Source: an uncultured Aeromonadales bacterium (GTDB taxonomy: Bacteria > Pseudomonadota > Gammaproteobacteria > Enterobacterales > Succinivibrionaceae). From it: a DNA stretch of 38,984 nucleotides. The stretch covers positions 1 through 38,984 of the forward strand of contig CACYPI010000015.1 in NCBI GenBank assembly GCA_902776275.1. The letters run 5' to 3'. Within the stretch, counting starts at the first letter, position 1. Every line of letters begins with the position of its first letter. The position numbers and the translations under genes were made by a program. The notes beneath the pieces were generated by a model. The model made no database searches. It had not been told where the DNA came from and saw nothing but the letters and a program-made list of their open reading frames with translations. Positions 27,123-34,678 of the stretch are shown here, piece after piece.

Positions 27123-27175
27123 CTTTGCCTGAGCGCCAGGCAAAGCGAGATGGCCCGCCGCAAGGCGGGCTTTTT
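27123..27175 (+). terminator. Double hairpin terminator after yjfF
   Basis: A first stem (CTTTGCCTG/CAGGCAAAG, 27123-27145) is followed by GCCCGCC-GCAA-GGCGGGC (27153-27170) and five Ts. The second is a standard rho-independent terminator with a GNRA tetraloop; the first may stabilise the 3' end. Confidence 0.9.
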
Positions 27176-27645
27176 ATTGCTTGAAAAACAATGGTGCTTA
27201 TGCCATCCCATGCTTCAGGTGGGCAGCTTTGCAGTTGACGTGCGCGATCTACATCGCTTAAAAGCTGGCAGGGTGCCAGGTGGAAGGCATTCTGAGGGCG
27301 CGGCATTAAACAAGGGCAGGGCTGCGCGGCTCGGCCTTTTGGCGCAGGTCGAGCCTGATCTCATCAGGCAAATATTCGGAAACAAGTGAAAATACCTGTA
27401 TGACAGAAAATAAGGCGCGAGAATACAGGTGTTTTGGCAAACGTTACGCAGCAGGATCAAAAAACGTGTGCCCCGTGCCATTCCAAGCGCATGTTACGGG
27501 TAAAATTTTTGCAATTTTCTCAAATTGTTGCACGCGTCAAATTCACAGTGTTTCCGCATGTCTAACATTCCATCGTGACGCATACGTTTGCAAAGCATCG
27601 TTTGCAAGGCATGCGCCCGCAATCAGACAAACATAGGGAGTCACC
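27176..27645 (+). promoter_or_regulatory. Regulatory region upstream of tctC
   Basis: I see no convincing gene in these 470 bases. An 8-bp inverted repeat ACCTGTAT/ATACAGGT (27394-27401 and 27423-27430) precedes a LacI-type site GCAAACGTTACG (27437-27448). Two further half-palindromic sites lie near the gene: GCATACGTTTGC (27580-27591) and GCATCGTTTGC (27595-27605). They are arranged as a near direct repeat 41-66 nt before the start codon. No strong -35/-10 pair stands out. Confidence 0.5.
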
Positions 27646-28614
27646 ATGAAGAAACTCACTGCGCTGTGCGCCGCCATCGCGGCAGCAGCCGCCATAGCCG
27701 CCGCTCCGGCATATGCCAAGTATCCTGATCACGCCATCACCCTGATCTGCCCTTGGGGCGCAGGCGGCGGCTCTGACGCACAGGTCCGCTTCATCGCGGG
27801 CCTCATGGAGAAGGACCTCGGCCAGCCTGTCAAGGTCGTCAACAAGACCGGCGGCGGCGGTGCCGTGGGCTGGTCTGCGATCGCACGCTCCAAGCCTGAT
27901 GGGTACACCATGGGCCAGCTCACCGCAGAGCTCGCCATGGACCACTGGATCACCCCGGCCGTCACCGTCAGCTACAAGGACTTCGATCCGCTGTGCCTGA
28001 TGAACGAGGATCCTGCCACCGTGACCATCAGCGCCAACGCCCCTTACAAGACCTATGACGAGTTCGTCTCCTACCTGAAGGCCAACCCGGGCAAGGTCCG
28101 CGGCGGCGCCACCTCGGTCGGCGGCATCTGGCACGTGGCCATGGGCATGTGGCTGAAGGCCATCGGCCTGCCGGTCACCGCGATCACCTACATCCCGACC
28201 TCCGGCTCTGCTGAGGCTTACAAGGAGATGGCCGCAGGCGGCATCGACTCCTGCTTCACCTCCGTCCCTGAGTCCTCGACCATGTATAAGTCGGGCAAGG
28301 CCATCGGCCTCGCGGTTATGTCGGACAAGCGCGATCCGAAGTTCCCTGACATCCCGACCATGAAGGAACTGGGCCATGACATCCAGGTTGGTACCTGGCG
28401 CGGCCTCGGCCTCCCGAAGGGGGTTCCTGCTGACAGGCGCGACGTGCTGGTCAAGGCCATCAAGAAGGCCATGGACGATCCTGCCTACAAGAAGTTCATG
28501 GAAGACCGTGGCTTCGGCATCAAGGTGCTCGAGGGCAAGGACTTCGAGGCCTACATGGCAAAGTCCGATGCTGAGCTCGGCGCCACTCTGAAGGATCTGG
28601 GCCTGGCCAAGTAA
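27646..28614 (+). CDS. tctC: Tripartite tricarboxylate transporter substrate-binding protein (TctC/Bug)
   Basis: The 322-residue protein has a signal peptide (cleavage near AYA-KYP, residue 24) and the Bug/TctC fold. Typical motifs are ITLICPWGAGGGSDAQVR, VVNKTGGGGAVGW, ARSKPDGYTMG, and a C-terminal DIPTMKELGHD. Members bind citrate, other dicarboxylates or sugar acids in the periplasm and deliver them to TctA/TctB. GGGAG before ATG 27646 supports the start. LacI-type operator sites upstream tie it to the sugar regulon, so a sugar acid or another non-citrate ligand is plausible; this is inference. Confidence 0.9.
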   Translation: MKKLTALCAAIAAAAAIAAAPAYAKYPDHAITLICPWGAGGGSDAQVRFIAGLMEKDLGQPVKVVNKTGGGGAVGWSAIARSKPDGYTMGQLTAELAMDHWITPAVTVSYKDFDPLCLMNEDPATVTISANAPYKTYDEFVSYLKANPGKVRGGATSVGGIWHVAMGMWLKAIGLPVTAITYIPTSGSAEAYKEMAAGGIDSCFTSVPESSTMYKSGKAIGLAVMSDKRDPKFPDIPTMKELGHDIQVGTWRGLGLPKGVPADRRDVLVKAIKKAMDDPAYKKFMEDRGFGIKVLEGKDFEAYMAKSDAELGATLKDLGLAK

Positions 28615-28630
28615 CCCACATCCACTATCC

Positions 28631-28650
28631 GGGGCCGCGGAAGCGGCCCC
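28631..28650 (+). other. Hairpin between tctC and tctB
   Basis: GGGGCCGC and GCGGCCCC form a perfect 8-bp stem capped by a GGAA (GNRA) tetraloop, followed by TTCC. With no true T-tract it is more likely a stabiliser or partial attenuator. That would give excess binding protein over TctBA, the same logic as the hairpins after ytfQ. Confidence 0.6.
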
Positions 28651-28680
28651 TTCCAATTCCTACCCAAGCGGAACAAACAC

Positions 28681-29142
28681 ATGCGCTTTCATGATTTCCT
28701 GCTAGGCCTGCTCATCATGGCGGCCTCGGCGGCAATTTACTTCACGGCCTTGGGCTTCCCCGACCAGAATGACGGCAAGCCTGGCGCGTGGCTCTTCCCC
28801 TGCGCCCTCTCGATCCTCTTTGGGATCTGCGGCCTCTGCCTGGCCGTCAAGGGGCTCATGCACTTCAAGGAGCAGAAGCTCATAAGCCTCATCCCAGGGC
28901 TGACGCTGCCCGGCGCGCTGCGCATCGCTGCGACCGTCGCGCTTGTGGTGTTCTACATCCTGGCGTCCGACTCCCTTGGGTTCCTGATCACGATGTGCAT
29001 CGTGATCTTCCTGATGATGGTGATGATGCGCAACAAGCTCTGGGTCTCGGTGGTCGCAGCCCCGATCTCCACGGTTGCCATCTACCTCATCTTCGCAAAG
29101 CTCCTGCTGGTTCCCCTCCCCGAGGGGCTGCTTTCGTTCTAG
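28681..29142 (+). CDS. tctB: Tripartite tricarboxylate transporter small membrane subunit (TctB)
   Basis: The 153-residue protein has four predicted spans (about 5-25, 38-60, 78-100 and 105-145), including FLITMCIVIFLMMVMMRNKLW. This is the size and layout of TctB. It sits between tctC and tctA, 10 nt before the latter. TctB is the poorly conserved small subunit, so the call rests on topology and position. Confidence 0.87.
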   Translation: MRFHDFLLGLLIMAASAAIYFTALGFPDQNDGKPGAWLFPCALSILFGICGLCLAVKGLMHFKEQKLISLIPGLTLPGALRIAATVALVVFYILASDSLGFLITMCIVIFLMMVMMRNKLWVSVVAAPISTVAIYLIFAKLLLVPLPEGLLSF

Positions 29143-29152
29143 GAGGGGATAG

Positions 29153-30664
29153 ATGTTCACGCCTGATCTTTTCATGCAGGGCCTGCAGCTGGTCTTCGAC
29201 CCCTTCGTCCTGCTCGTCGTGATTTGCTCCGGCCTCTACGGCCTGTTCATTGGCGCAATGCCGGGCCTCACCGCAACCATGGCCGTGGCGCTCCTGGTGC
29301 CTATCACCTTCTACATGGAGCCGGTGCCCGCCATCGCCTCCATCATCACGATGTCCGCCATGGCCATCTTCGCAGGCGATCTGCCGGGCACGCTGTTGCA
29401 CATCCCGGGCACGCCTTCGTCGGCGGCCTACTGCGATGACTCGTACGCCATCTCCAAGAAGGGCAACGCCTCGCTGGTGCTCGGCATCGACCTGATGCTT
29501 TCGGCGATGGGCGGCCTCTTCGGCTCATTGGTGCTGATGTGCGCAGCCCCGGCGCTTGCCGAGGTGGCGTTGCAGTTCTCCTCCTACGAGTTCTTCTGGC
29601 TGGCGGTGCTCGGCCTCTCCTGCGCGGTGCTGATCTCAGGCCGCTCGGTGCTCAAGGGCCTCATCTCGCTGCTCATCGGATTGCTGCTTACCTGCGTGGG
29701 CGCAGACATCACGCTTGGCTTCCCGAGGTTCACCTTCGGCAGCATGGAGCTTCTGGAAGGCTTCTCCTTCATCCCCGCCATGATCGGCATGTTCGGCCTG
29801 GCCGAGGTCTTCAAGAACGTCTCGGCAAAGCAGACTGAGGACGCCGAGATGATCACCTACTCGACCAGGATCCTCAAGGGCGTTGGCGGTGTCATCCGCA
29901 AGTTCAAGTTCCAGCTCCTGCGCTCGCAGATCATTGGCACCCTGGTGGGCGTGCTCCCGGGCGCCGGCGGCGACATCGCCGCGTGGATCTGCTACGGCGT
30001 GGGCAAGCGCTTCTCCAAGCATCCTGAGGAGTACGGCAAGGGCAGCGTCGAGGCGATCGCCAACTGCACCACCGCAAACAACGCCGCCATCTCCGGCGCC
30101 TTCATCCCGGCCTTGGTGTTCGGCATCCCTGGCGACTCGCTCACCGCGATCATCATCGGCGTGCTGTTCATGAAGGGCCTGGAGCCGGGACCTTCGCTGT
30201 TTGCCCAGCACGGCGACTTCCTCTACGCCATCTACGTGGTGTTCCTGCTCGCCAACATCCTGCTCATCCCGCTTGGCTACATCGTGATCCGCTGCGCCAC
30301 CAAGGTGCTGCGCGTGCCGCCTGCCATCTTGAACCCGGTGATCCTGGGCTTCTGCATGGTCGGCGCCTACGCCATCAACAACGGCGCGTTCGATATCGCC
30401 AGCATGCTGGGCTTCGGCGTTGCGGCCTACTTCATGATCGCCCATGGCATCCCGGTTGCCCCGGCAGTGCTGGGCCTGGTGCTCGGCCACATGCTCGAGA
30501 ACACCTTCATGCAGTCGATGGTCAAGTCCGAATGGGATCCGTTCTCGTTCTTCTCGCGCCCGATCGCAGCCTCGCTCGGCGTCATCACCATCTTCCTGTG
30601 GTTCATGCCGCTCATCGTCAAGGGCATCAAGCGCATGCGCGGCAAGGCAGCCCCTGCCGCATAG
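29153..30664 (+). CDS. tctA: Tripartite tricarboxylate transporter large permease (TctA)
   Basis: The 503-residue protein has about eleven or twelve spans and the conserved TctA segments GLFIGAMPGLTATMAVALL, FAGDLPGTLLHIPGTPSSA, GVLPGAGGDIAAWICYG and ANNAAISGAFIPALVFGIPG. It is the channel-forming, ion-coupled permease of the TctCBA system. AGGAGGGG lies just before the ATG. Its transcript ends in a strong intrinsic terminator. Confidence 0.93.
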   Translation: MFTPDLFMQGLQLVFDPFVLLVVICSGLYGLFIGAMPGLTATMAVALLVPITFYMEPVPAIASIITMSAMAIFAGDLPGTLLHIPGTPSSAAYCDDSYAISKKGNASLVLGIDLMLSAMGGLFGSLVLMCAAPALAEVALQFSSYEFFWLAVLGLSCAVLISGRSVLKGLISLLIGLLLTCVGADITLGFPRFTFGSMELLEGFSFIPAMIGMFGLAEVFKNVSAKQTEDAEMITYSTRILKGVGGVIRKFKFQLLRSQIIGTLVGVLPGAGGDIAAWICYGVGKRFSKHPEEYGKGSVEAIANCTTANNAAISGAFIPALVFGIPGDSLTAIIIGVLFMKGLEPGPSLFAQHGDFLYAIYVVFLLANILLIPLGYIVIRCATKVLRVPPAILNPVILGFCMVGAYAINNGAFDIASMLGFGVAAYFMIAHGIPVAPAVLGLVLGHMLENTFMQSMVKSEWDPFSFFSRPIAASLGVITIFLWFMPLIVKGIKRMRGKAAPAA

Positions 30665-30684
30665 CGCAAGGACGCATCCTCGCC

Positions 30685-30711
30685 AAAGGCCCTGCAATGC
30701 AGGGCCTTTTT
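30685..30711 (+). terminator. Intrinsic terminator of tctCBA
   Basis: AAAGGCCCTGC pairs perfectly with GCAGGGCCTTT over 11 bp (3-nt loop), continuing into a T-run. The As on the left make it potentially bidirectional. Confidence 0.93.
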
Positions 30712-30729
30712 CGACCCTGGCGGACGCGC

Positions 30730-30758
30730 TTGCGCCACCACAGGGCCGGCCATAACAT
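30730..30758 (+). promoter_or_regulatory. Candidate promoter of the small exported protein
   Basis: TTGCGC (30730-30735) and TAACAT (30753-30758) are 17 nt apart, placing the start about 25 nt before the gene. Both boxes are only partial matches. Confidence 0.35.
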
Positions 30759-30790
30759 TAATGGGGGGCTGTCACTTGCCGAGGTTTCAA

Positions 30791-31318
30791 ATGCACTTCA
30801 AAACGCTGGTTCTTTCCGCTCTTATCCTGGGCTCGGGCGCCTGCATGGCGGAGGGGCAGGAGGCGCAGCTTGGCGGCGGGGACAGCATCGTGATCCCAGA
30901 TGAGTGGAAGGTAAGCAAGCCGCAGGAGGGACTGCCAAGCCAGGTTTCCGCCACGATCCTCATCGCGGGCTCAAAGGACGGGTGCGGGCTGCGCATCGAC
31001 AGCGCCGGCGAGCAGAAGCAGGAGGACTTCAAGGCCACCACGGCCCAGTACGACGACTACCTCTCCCAGCTCCTGGCCACATCGGGCCTCAAGATCAAGT
31101 CCCAGGGCGCAAGCTCCAAGACGAAGGTCGCAGGTTTCAGGGCGCTCTCGAAGGATTTCAGGCTTGAGATCGAGGGCGGGGAGTGGGGCGCCCGCGTGAT
31201 CCAGTTCAACTCGAAGTCCCGCCTCTACAGCGCCTGGCTCCTCGCCCCCTCGCAGGCGAGCGCCGACAAGTGCTTTGGCAGCGCAGGCAAGGTGCTCGAA
31301 ACCTTCAAGAGCAGATAG
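30791..31318 (+). CDS. Small exported protein, unknown function
   Basis: The 175-residue protein begins with a signal peptide (MHFKTLVLSALILGSGAC). It could be a lipoprotein at Cys18, but Ser at -3 is atypical, so cleavage after CMA is equally likely. The mature part contains three more cysteines-or-tryptophan-rich patches, notably CGLRIDSAG and ADKCFGSAGKVLETF, but matches no family that I recognise. GAGG seven bases upstream supports the ATG at 30791 over an in-frame one 30 nt earlier. It is monocistronic, between the tctA terminator and an IS remnant. Confidence 0.7.
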   Translation: MHFKTLVLSALILGSGACMAEGQEAQLGGGDSIVIPDEWKVSKPQEGLPSQVSATILIAGSKDGCGLRIDSAGEQKQEDFKATTAQYDDYLSQLLATSGLKIKSQGASSKTKVAGFRALSKDFRLEIEGGEWGARVIQFNSKSRLYSAWLLAPSQASADKCFGSAGKVLETFKSR

Positions 31319-31371
31319 GGGCCTGTAGGCGGGAAGAGGCCAGATGTTCATGGAATGGGGCTTTTCTAAAA

Positions 31372-31465
31372 TACGGCGACCAAATCATGACGTTTAAGAT
31401 CTCAGTTTTGGGTTATCCATTGCTAATTCATTCGGTGGCATAGCTTGCCGGGGGTTCTTTGAAAT
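31372..31465 (+). repeat. Left inverted end of the IS remnant
   Basis: It reads inward from TACGGCGACCAAATCA to TTCTTTGAAAT. The first 16 bases equal the right end, as do the internal blocks CTAATTCAT, TGCCGGG and TCTTTGAAAT. In between the two ends differ at scattered bases and one or two indels. Confidence 0.65.
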
Positions 31466-31557
31466 CATGTTCGGAAACGCCTTGTGCCTGAGGAGCAAGG
31501 CATCGGCTTGAGGTCTTGCGTGAAGGATGCTTGCCGGGATTGGATGAAAGGCGACGC

Positions 31558-32040
31558 TCAGGCCTGGCTCTCAGGCTCGGACGCAAGGTAGCTGACGATG
31601 CAGTCGACGGCCACGAAGATGTCGTCGGCCATCTCCCTGACCGTCTCCTTGTACGAAAGCAGGCGGGCGTTCTTTTCGGTCTCCCTGCTGCGGAACTTGA
31701 TCCTGCGCAAGCCCTGGGCCGAGAGCCTTGCCCTGGCAAAAGTGAGGATGTTGTACGCGCACTTGTTCAACCCGATGACGGTGGACAGGTGGTTCTCGTC
31801 GCACAGCGCCCTGCGATCCTGAAGCAGGACCTCGTCGATGGTGTTGTGGTGTGCCTCGTAGAGCCAGCGCACCGAGAGCGAGTGCTTGATCTGCCGGTTG
31901 TTTTCCTCGCTGTACGGCAATGATGACATGTAGCAGATCCTGCTCGTCTCGGGGCGCCTTGGCTTTTCGCACCCAATGCGCGGGAACTCGGTGCGCTTGT
32001 CGACAATCGCGATGGTGCCGGTTCCGGGATAGGCGAGGCC
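31558..32040 (-). pseudogene. Transposase remnant, ISAs1-like (C-terminal part only)
   Basis: About 160 codons are open from after an in-frame TAG (32041-32043 on the plus strand) to the stop at 31558. Visible segments are GTGTIAIVDKRTEFPR, ETSRICYMSSLPYSEE, then an IKHSLSVRWLYEAHHNTIDE block and a later CAYNILTFAR. These line up with the C-terminal part of ISAs1-family DDE transposases, where an ETRYYISSL-type segment precedes HWGIEN-LHW-LD. The N-terminal two thirds, with the first catalytic Asp residues, is missing. The first Met in the frame is at 31929, but the homology starts upstream of it, so that ORF is not a real gene. Confidence 0.65.
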
Positions 32041-32042
32041 CT

Positions 32043-32135
32043 ATTTCAAAGAGCTCCCGGCAGGCTGCGCTCCGGGATGAATTAGTAGTGGCTAACCAAA
32101 TCTGTGATCTGAATCAGTCTGATTTGGTCGCCGTA
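32043..32135 (-). repeat. Right inverted end of the IS remnant
   Basis: The inverse partner of 31372-31465. It carries an internal short palindrome (CCAAATC...GATTTGG, 32095-32126), which the left end also shows in weaker form (CCAAATC...TTTTGGG). Confidence 0.65.
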
Positions 32136-32141
32136 ACAGAT

Positions 32142-32193
32142 AAAAAGAGGCGCCGTTTCCGGCGCCTTGTGGAAGGCCCCGCTTGCGCGGGGC
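32142..32193 (-). terminator. Double hairpin terminator of the FGGY kinase gene
   Basis: On the minus strand the transcript first meets GCCCCGC-GCAA-GCGGGGC (32176-32193), then GGCGCC-GGAAAC-GGCGCC (32149-32166) followed by TCTTTTTA. The second is a standard intrinsic terminator. It lies just outside the IS remnant. Confidence 0.88.
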
Positions 32194-32212
32194 TGGATGG
32201 AAATTAAAATCG

Positions 32213-33814
32213 TCACTTGAGGCACTGCGTTGCGGCCTTCTCGACCGGCAGGCAGGCTGAATAGCGCTTCATGAAGCGGCTGAAGCCGGCGACGCCCTCG
32301 CTCTTAGGGTCGAGCTTCGACCTCTCGGCGTTCTTGAAGATGACCTTGTCGAGGAAATCGGGCAGGTCGAGCGAGCGGTCGGGCCTTACGAGGAAGGCTG
32401 CCAGGAGCGCCATGCCCCACGGGCCGCCCTCGCCTGCGGTGGTCATCACCCACACCGGGGTGTCGAGGGCGTCGGCCATGATCTGCTGGCCAACCCCCTT
32501 GGTCTTGAACAGGCCGCCGTGGCCCAGGAGGCAGTCGACCGCGACGCCCTCGTCCTTCAGGATGTCCATGCCCAGCCTGATGGCGCCAAGCGAGGTGTCG
32601 AGGTTCGAGCGCATCAGGTTTGCCAGCGTGAACTTGGCCTCCGGGGTCCTGACGAGCAGCGGGCGGCCCTCGTCCATGCCGGTGATGAACTCGCCTGAGA
32701 GGTAGCCGTAGGAGAGCACGCCGCCGCAGTCGGGATCGCCGTTCTCAAGCGCGTTGTTGTACAAAAGCGCGAAGAGGTCGTTGTCGGAGATCGGGTGCCC
32801 GGAAAGCTTTGCAAACTCGCGGAAGATGGAGACCCACGCGTTGAGGTCCGAGGTGCAGTTGTTGGCGTGGACCATAGCGACCTGCCTGCCGTCAGGGGTG
32901 GTCACGTTGTCGATCTCGCGGTGGAGATCCTTGAGCGCGCGCTCGAGCACGATCATCGCGAAGATCGAGGTGCCGGCCGAGACGTTGCCGGTGCGCACCT
33001 TGACGCTGTTGGTCGCGACCATGCCGGTGCCGGCGTCGCCCTCGGGCGGGCACAGCGGGATGCCAGCCTCAAGATCTCCCTTGGGGTCGAGTAGCCTGGC
33101 GCCCTCGGCGGTGAGCGCGCCGGCATCCTCGCCTGCCGCCAGCACCTTCGGGAAGAGATCCTTGAGCTTGAACGAAAAGCCCTTGCTCTTGAGCAGGGCG
33201 TCGAACTTCTCGACGAAGTCCGCGCGGTAGTCCATGGTCTCGGAGTCCACCGGGAACATGCCTGCGGCATCGCCCACGCCGAGCACCTTCCTTCCAGTGA
33301 GGCGGCGGTGGATGTAGCCTGCCAGCGTGGTCACGCTGTCAAGCTTCTTCAAGTGCTCCTCGCCGTCGAGGATGCACTGGTAGAGGTGCGACACGCTCCA
33401 GCGCTCGGGGATGTTGAAGTTGAAGAGCCTGGTCAGCTCCTCGGCCGCGGCCTTGGTGTTGGAATTGCGCCAGGTGCGGAACGGGATGAGCAGCGTCCCT
33501 TCCTTGTCGAAGGCCATGTAGCCGTGCATCATCGCGCTGATGCCGATGGCCGCGGCCTTCCTGATGGTGGCGCCGCACTTCTCCCTCACGTCGCGCTTGA
33601 GGTCTGCGTAGCAGTCCTGGAGGCCCTCGATGATCTCGTCAAGGTGGTAGGTCCAAAGGCCGTTTTCAAGCCGGTTCTCCCAGCCGTGGCCGCCTGAGGC
33701 GAGGACCTCGCCTGTCTGCGGATCGGCCATGACCGCCTTGATGCGGGTAGAGCCGAACTCAATGCCGATGACCGTCTTGCCTTCCTCGACAAGCTTCTTC
33801 ATGTCTGCTGCCAT
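32213..33814 (-). CDS. FGGY-family carbohydrate kinase
   Basis: The 533-residue protein belongs to the FGGY sugar kinases, which phosphorylate pentoses, pentuloses or related polyols with ATP in the cytoplasm. The phosphate-1 loop GIEFGSTRIKAV is near residue 17, and AAIGISAMMHGYMAFD near 90. GDAAGMFPVD, then VRTGNVSAGTS, and the C-terminal GHGGLFKTKGVGQQ and EGGPWGMALLAAF follow. Closest by feel are xylulokinase/ribulokinase-like enzymes, but the substrate cannot be read from sequence. ATG 33814 has GGGAG seven bases upstream; the longer in-frame reading to 33934 crosses the promoter. A LacI-type operator in that promoter links it to ytfQRT-yjfF and the isomerase. Confidence 0.88.
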   Translation of the reverse strand: MAADMKKLVEEGKTVIGIEFGSTRIKAVMADPQTGEVLASGGHGWENRLENGLWTYHLDEIIEGLQDCYADLKRDVREKCGATIRKAAAIGISAMMHGYMAFDKEGTLLIPFRTWRNSNTKAAAEELTRLFNFNIPERWSVSHLYQCILDGEEHLKKLDSVTTLAGYIHRRLTGRKVLGVGDAAGMFPVDSETMDYRADFVEKFDALLKSKGFSFKLKDLFPKVLAAGEDAGALTAEGARLLDPKGDLEAGIPLCPPEGDAGTGMVATNSVKVRTGNVSAGTSIFAMIVLERALKDLHREIDNVTTPDGRQVAMVHANNCTSDLNAWVSIFREFAKLSGHPISDNDLFALLYNNALENGDPDCGGVLSYGYLSGEFITGMDEGRPLLVRTPEAKFTLANLMRSNLDTSLGAIRLGMDILKDEGVAVDCLLGHGGLFKTKGVGQQIMADALDTPVWVMTTAGEGGPWGMALLAAFLVRPDRSLDLPDFLDKVIFKNAERSKLDPKSEGVAGFSRFMKRYSACLPVEKAATQCLK

Positions 33815-33865
33815 ACGTAACTCCCTTTTGCGCTTTGCTTGCGCCATGTTTGACTGCATGAAGGG

Positions 33866-33888
33866 AGTATAGGGCCGTAAACGTTTGC
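33866..33888 (-). promoter_or_regulatory. Kinase promoter with LacI/GalR-type operator
   Basis: On the minus strand a -10 TATACT (33866-33871) is preceded, five bases upstream, by the near-perfect palindrome GCAAACGTTTAC (33877-33888). The operator fills the -35/-10 spacer, a classic repression position. It also lies about 80 bp from the divergent EIIA promoter region and could affect both directions. Confidence 0.6.
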
Positions 33889-33967
33889 AAAAAGCCGTCC
33901 ATGTCTCATTTTGAGCATGATGCCAAACCGCCAATGCGCGGGTGTGGCATGATAACCAAAGTACCTA

Positions 33968-33999
33968 GGCGCCCGCGTGCGGGTGTTTCCGCCTTTTTT
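33968..33999 (+). promoter_or_regulatory. Terminator-like hairpin in the EIIA leader (possible attenuator)
   Basis: CCCGC-GT-GCGGG sits inside a longer GGCG...CGCC pairing (33968-33971 with 33990-33993), followed directly by six Ts. The ribosome-binding site AGGAGG begins only 5 nt later. The structure could end transcription early unless prevented. Alternatively it may be the end of a short upstream transcript. Confidence 0.45.
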
Positions 34000-34016
34000 G
34001 AACCAGGAGGCCGTTG

Positions 34017-34505
34017 ATGTTATTTGGCAAGGCTGATTTCCATGAGATAAAGTCCCCGCTGAGCGGTAAGGCGATAGCCCTTTCGGATCTTGACGATCCG
34101 ATCTTCTCAGGCAAGGTGGTGGGAGATGGCGTCGCCATCATCCCCAGCGACGGCGAGGTGGTCGCGCCGGTCTCCGGCGAGGTTTCCTTCATCGCCCCGA
34201 CCTTCCACACCTATGGCATCAGGGGCTTTGACGGCATCGAGGTGCTGGTGCACCTTGGCATTGACACCGTCAAGCTCAACGGCAAGGGCTTCAAGCCGCT
34301 CGTCGAGAAGGGCAAGATGGTCGAGGCCGGCCAGCCGCTGTGCCAGATGGATCTCGAGATGATCCGCAAGGAAGGCTATGACGCGACCACCCCGGTGGTC
34401 ATCACCTCCAACACCATCGACGAGGTGAAGAGGCTCATCATCCGCACCGGCTTCTGCGAGGCCGGCAAGACCGCGATCATGAAGTACGCGGTCAACAAGA
34501 AGTGA
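34017..34505 (+). CDS. PTS glucose-type EIIA component
   Basis: The 162-residue protein is a stand-alone EIIA of the glucose family (Crr-like). Motifs are SPLSGKAIALSDLDDPIF, VVGDGVAIIPSDGEVVAPVSG, and HTYGIRG followed by VLVHLGIDTVKLNGKGF, where the His of VHLG is the phosphorylated residue and the earlier His its catalytic partner. Such proteins accept phosphate from HPr, pass it to a IIB domain, and in enterobacteria also regulate transporters and kinases (inducer exclusion, glycerol kinase binding). AGGAGG six bases upstream favours ATG 34017. No EI, HPr, IIB or IIC is present here. Its position back to back with an FGGY kinase invites a regulatory link; that is inference. Confidence 0.9.
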   Translation: MLFGKADFHEIKSPLSGKAIALSDLDDPIFSGKVVGDGVAIIPSDGEVVAPVSGEVSFIAPTFHTYGIRGFDGIEVLVHLGIDTVKLNGKGFKPLVEKGKMVEAGQPLCQMDLEMIRKEGYDATTPVVITSNTIDEVKRLIIRTGFCEAGKTAIMKYAVNKK

Positions 34506-34526
34506 GCTGAAACAATTCCTGACGTG

Positions 34527-34560
34527 AAAGCGCCGCACCGGCAACGGAGCGGCGCTTTTT
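34527..34560 (+). terminator. Intrinsic terminator of the EIIA gene
   Basis: AAAGCGCCGC pairs with GCGGCGCTTT around a 12-nt loop and runs on into Ts. The flanks CGTGA/TCACG extend the palindrome. The 120 bases from here to 34678 show nothing further. Confidence 0.9.
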
Positions 34561-34678
34561 CACGCTATTGGCAGGGGAAATGTTCAACAGGTCGATCTTC
34601 TTGAATGGCATGGCATCCTGCTGGAGTGGTCTCAAAATCTGTGTCGCTGGCAGCTCGGGCCCATCCATAGCCTTTGAA

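Larger units (their letters stand above)
31372..32135 (-). mobile_element. Decayed insertion sequence with about 94-bp inverted ends
   Basis: A 764-bp segment is bounded by long imperfect inverted repeats (31372-31465 and 32043-32135), both starting TACGGCGACCAAATCA on their outer side. Between them is only the C-terminal part of a transposase on the minus strand. The right repeat begins two bases after the point where the transposase frame is cut off. An internal deletion has thus removed most of the transposase while leaving both ends. I find no clear target-site duplication. Confidence 0.6.

Noticed and set aside
27150..27389. Small plus-strand frame in the yjfF-tctC gap
   Set aside because: It begins inside the yjfF terminator stem, lacks a ribosome-binding site and has no recognisable features.
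27562..28656. 364-codon minus-strand frame covering tctC
   Set aside because: TctC has a signal peptide and family motifs on the other strand; the antisense product is low-complexity Asp/Gly/Leu/Val.
29636..30697. 353-codon minus-strand frame covering tctA
   Set aside because: Shadow of TctA; His/Glu/Ala-rich with no recognisable fold, and it runs through the tctA terminator.
31516..31923. Plus-strand frame across the IS remnant
   Set aside because: Antisense to the transposase remnant, whose minus-strand frame has the family similarity.
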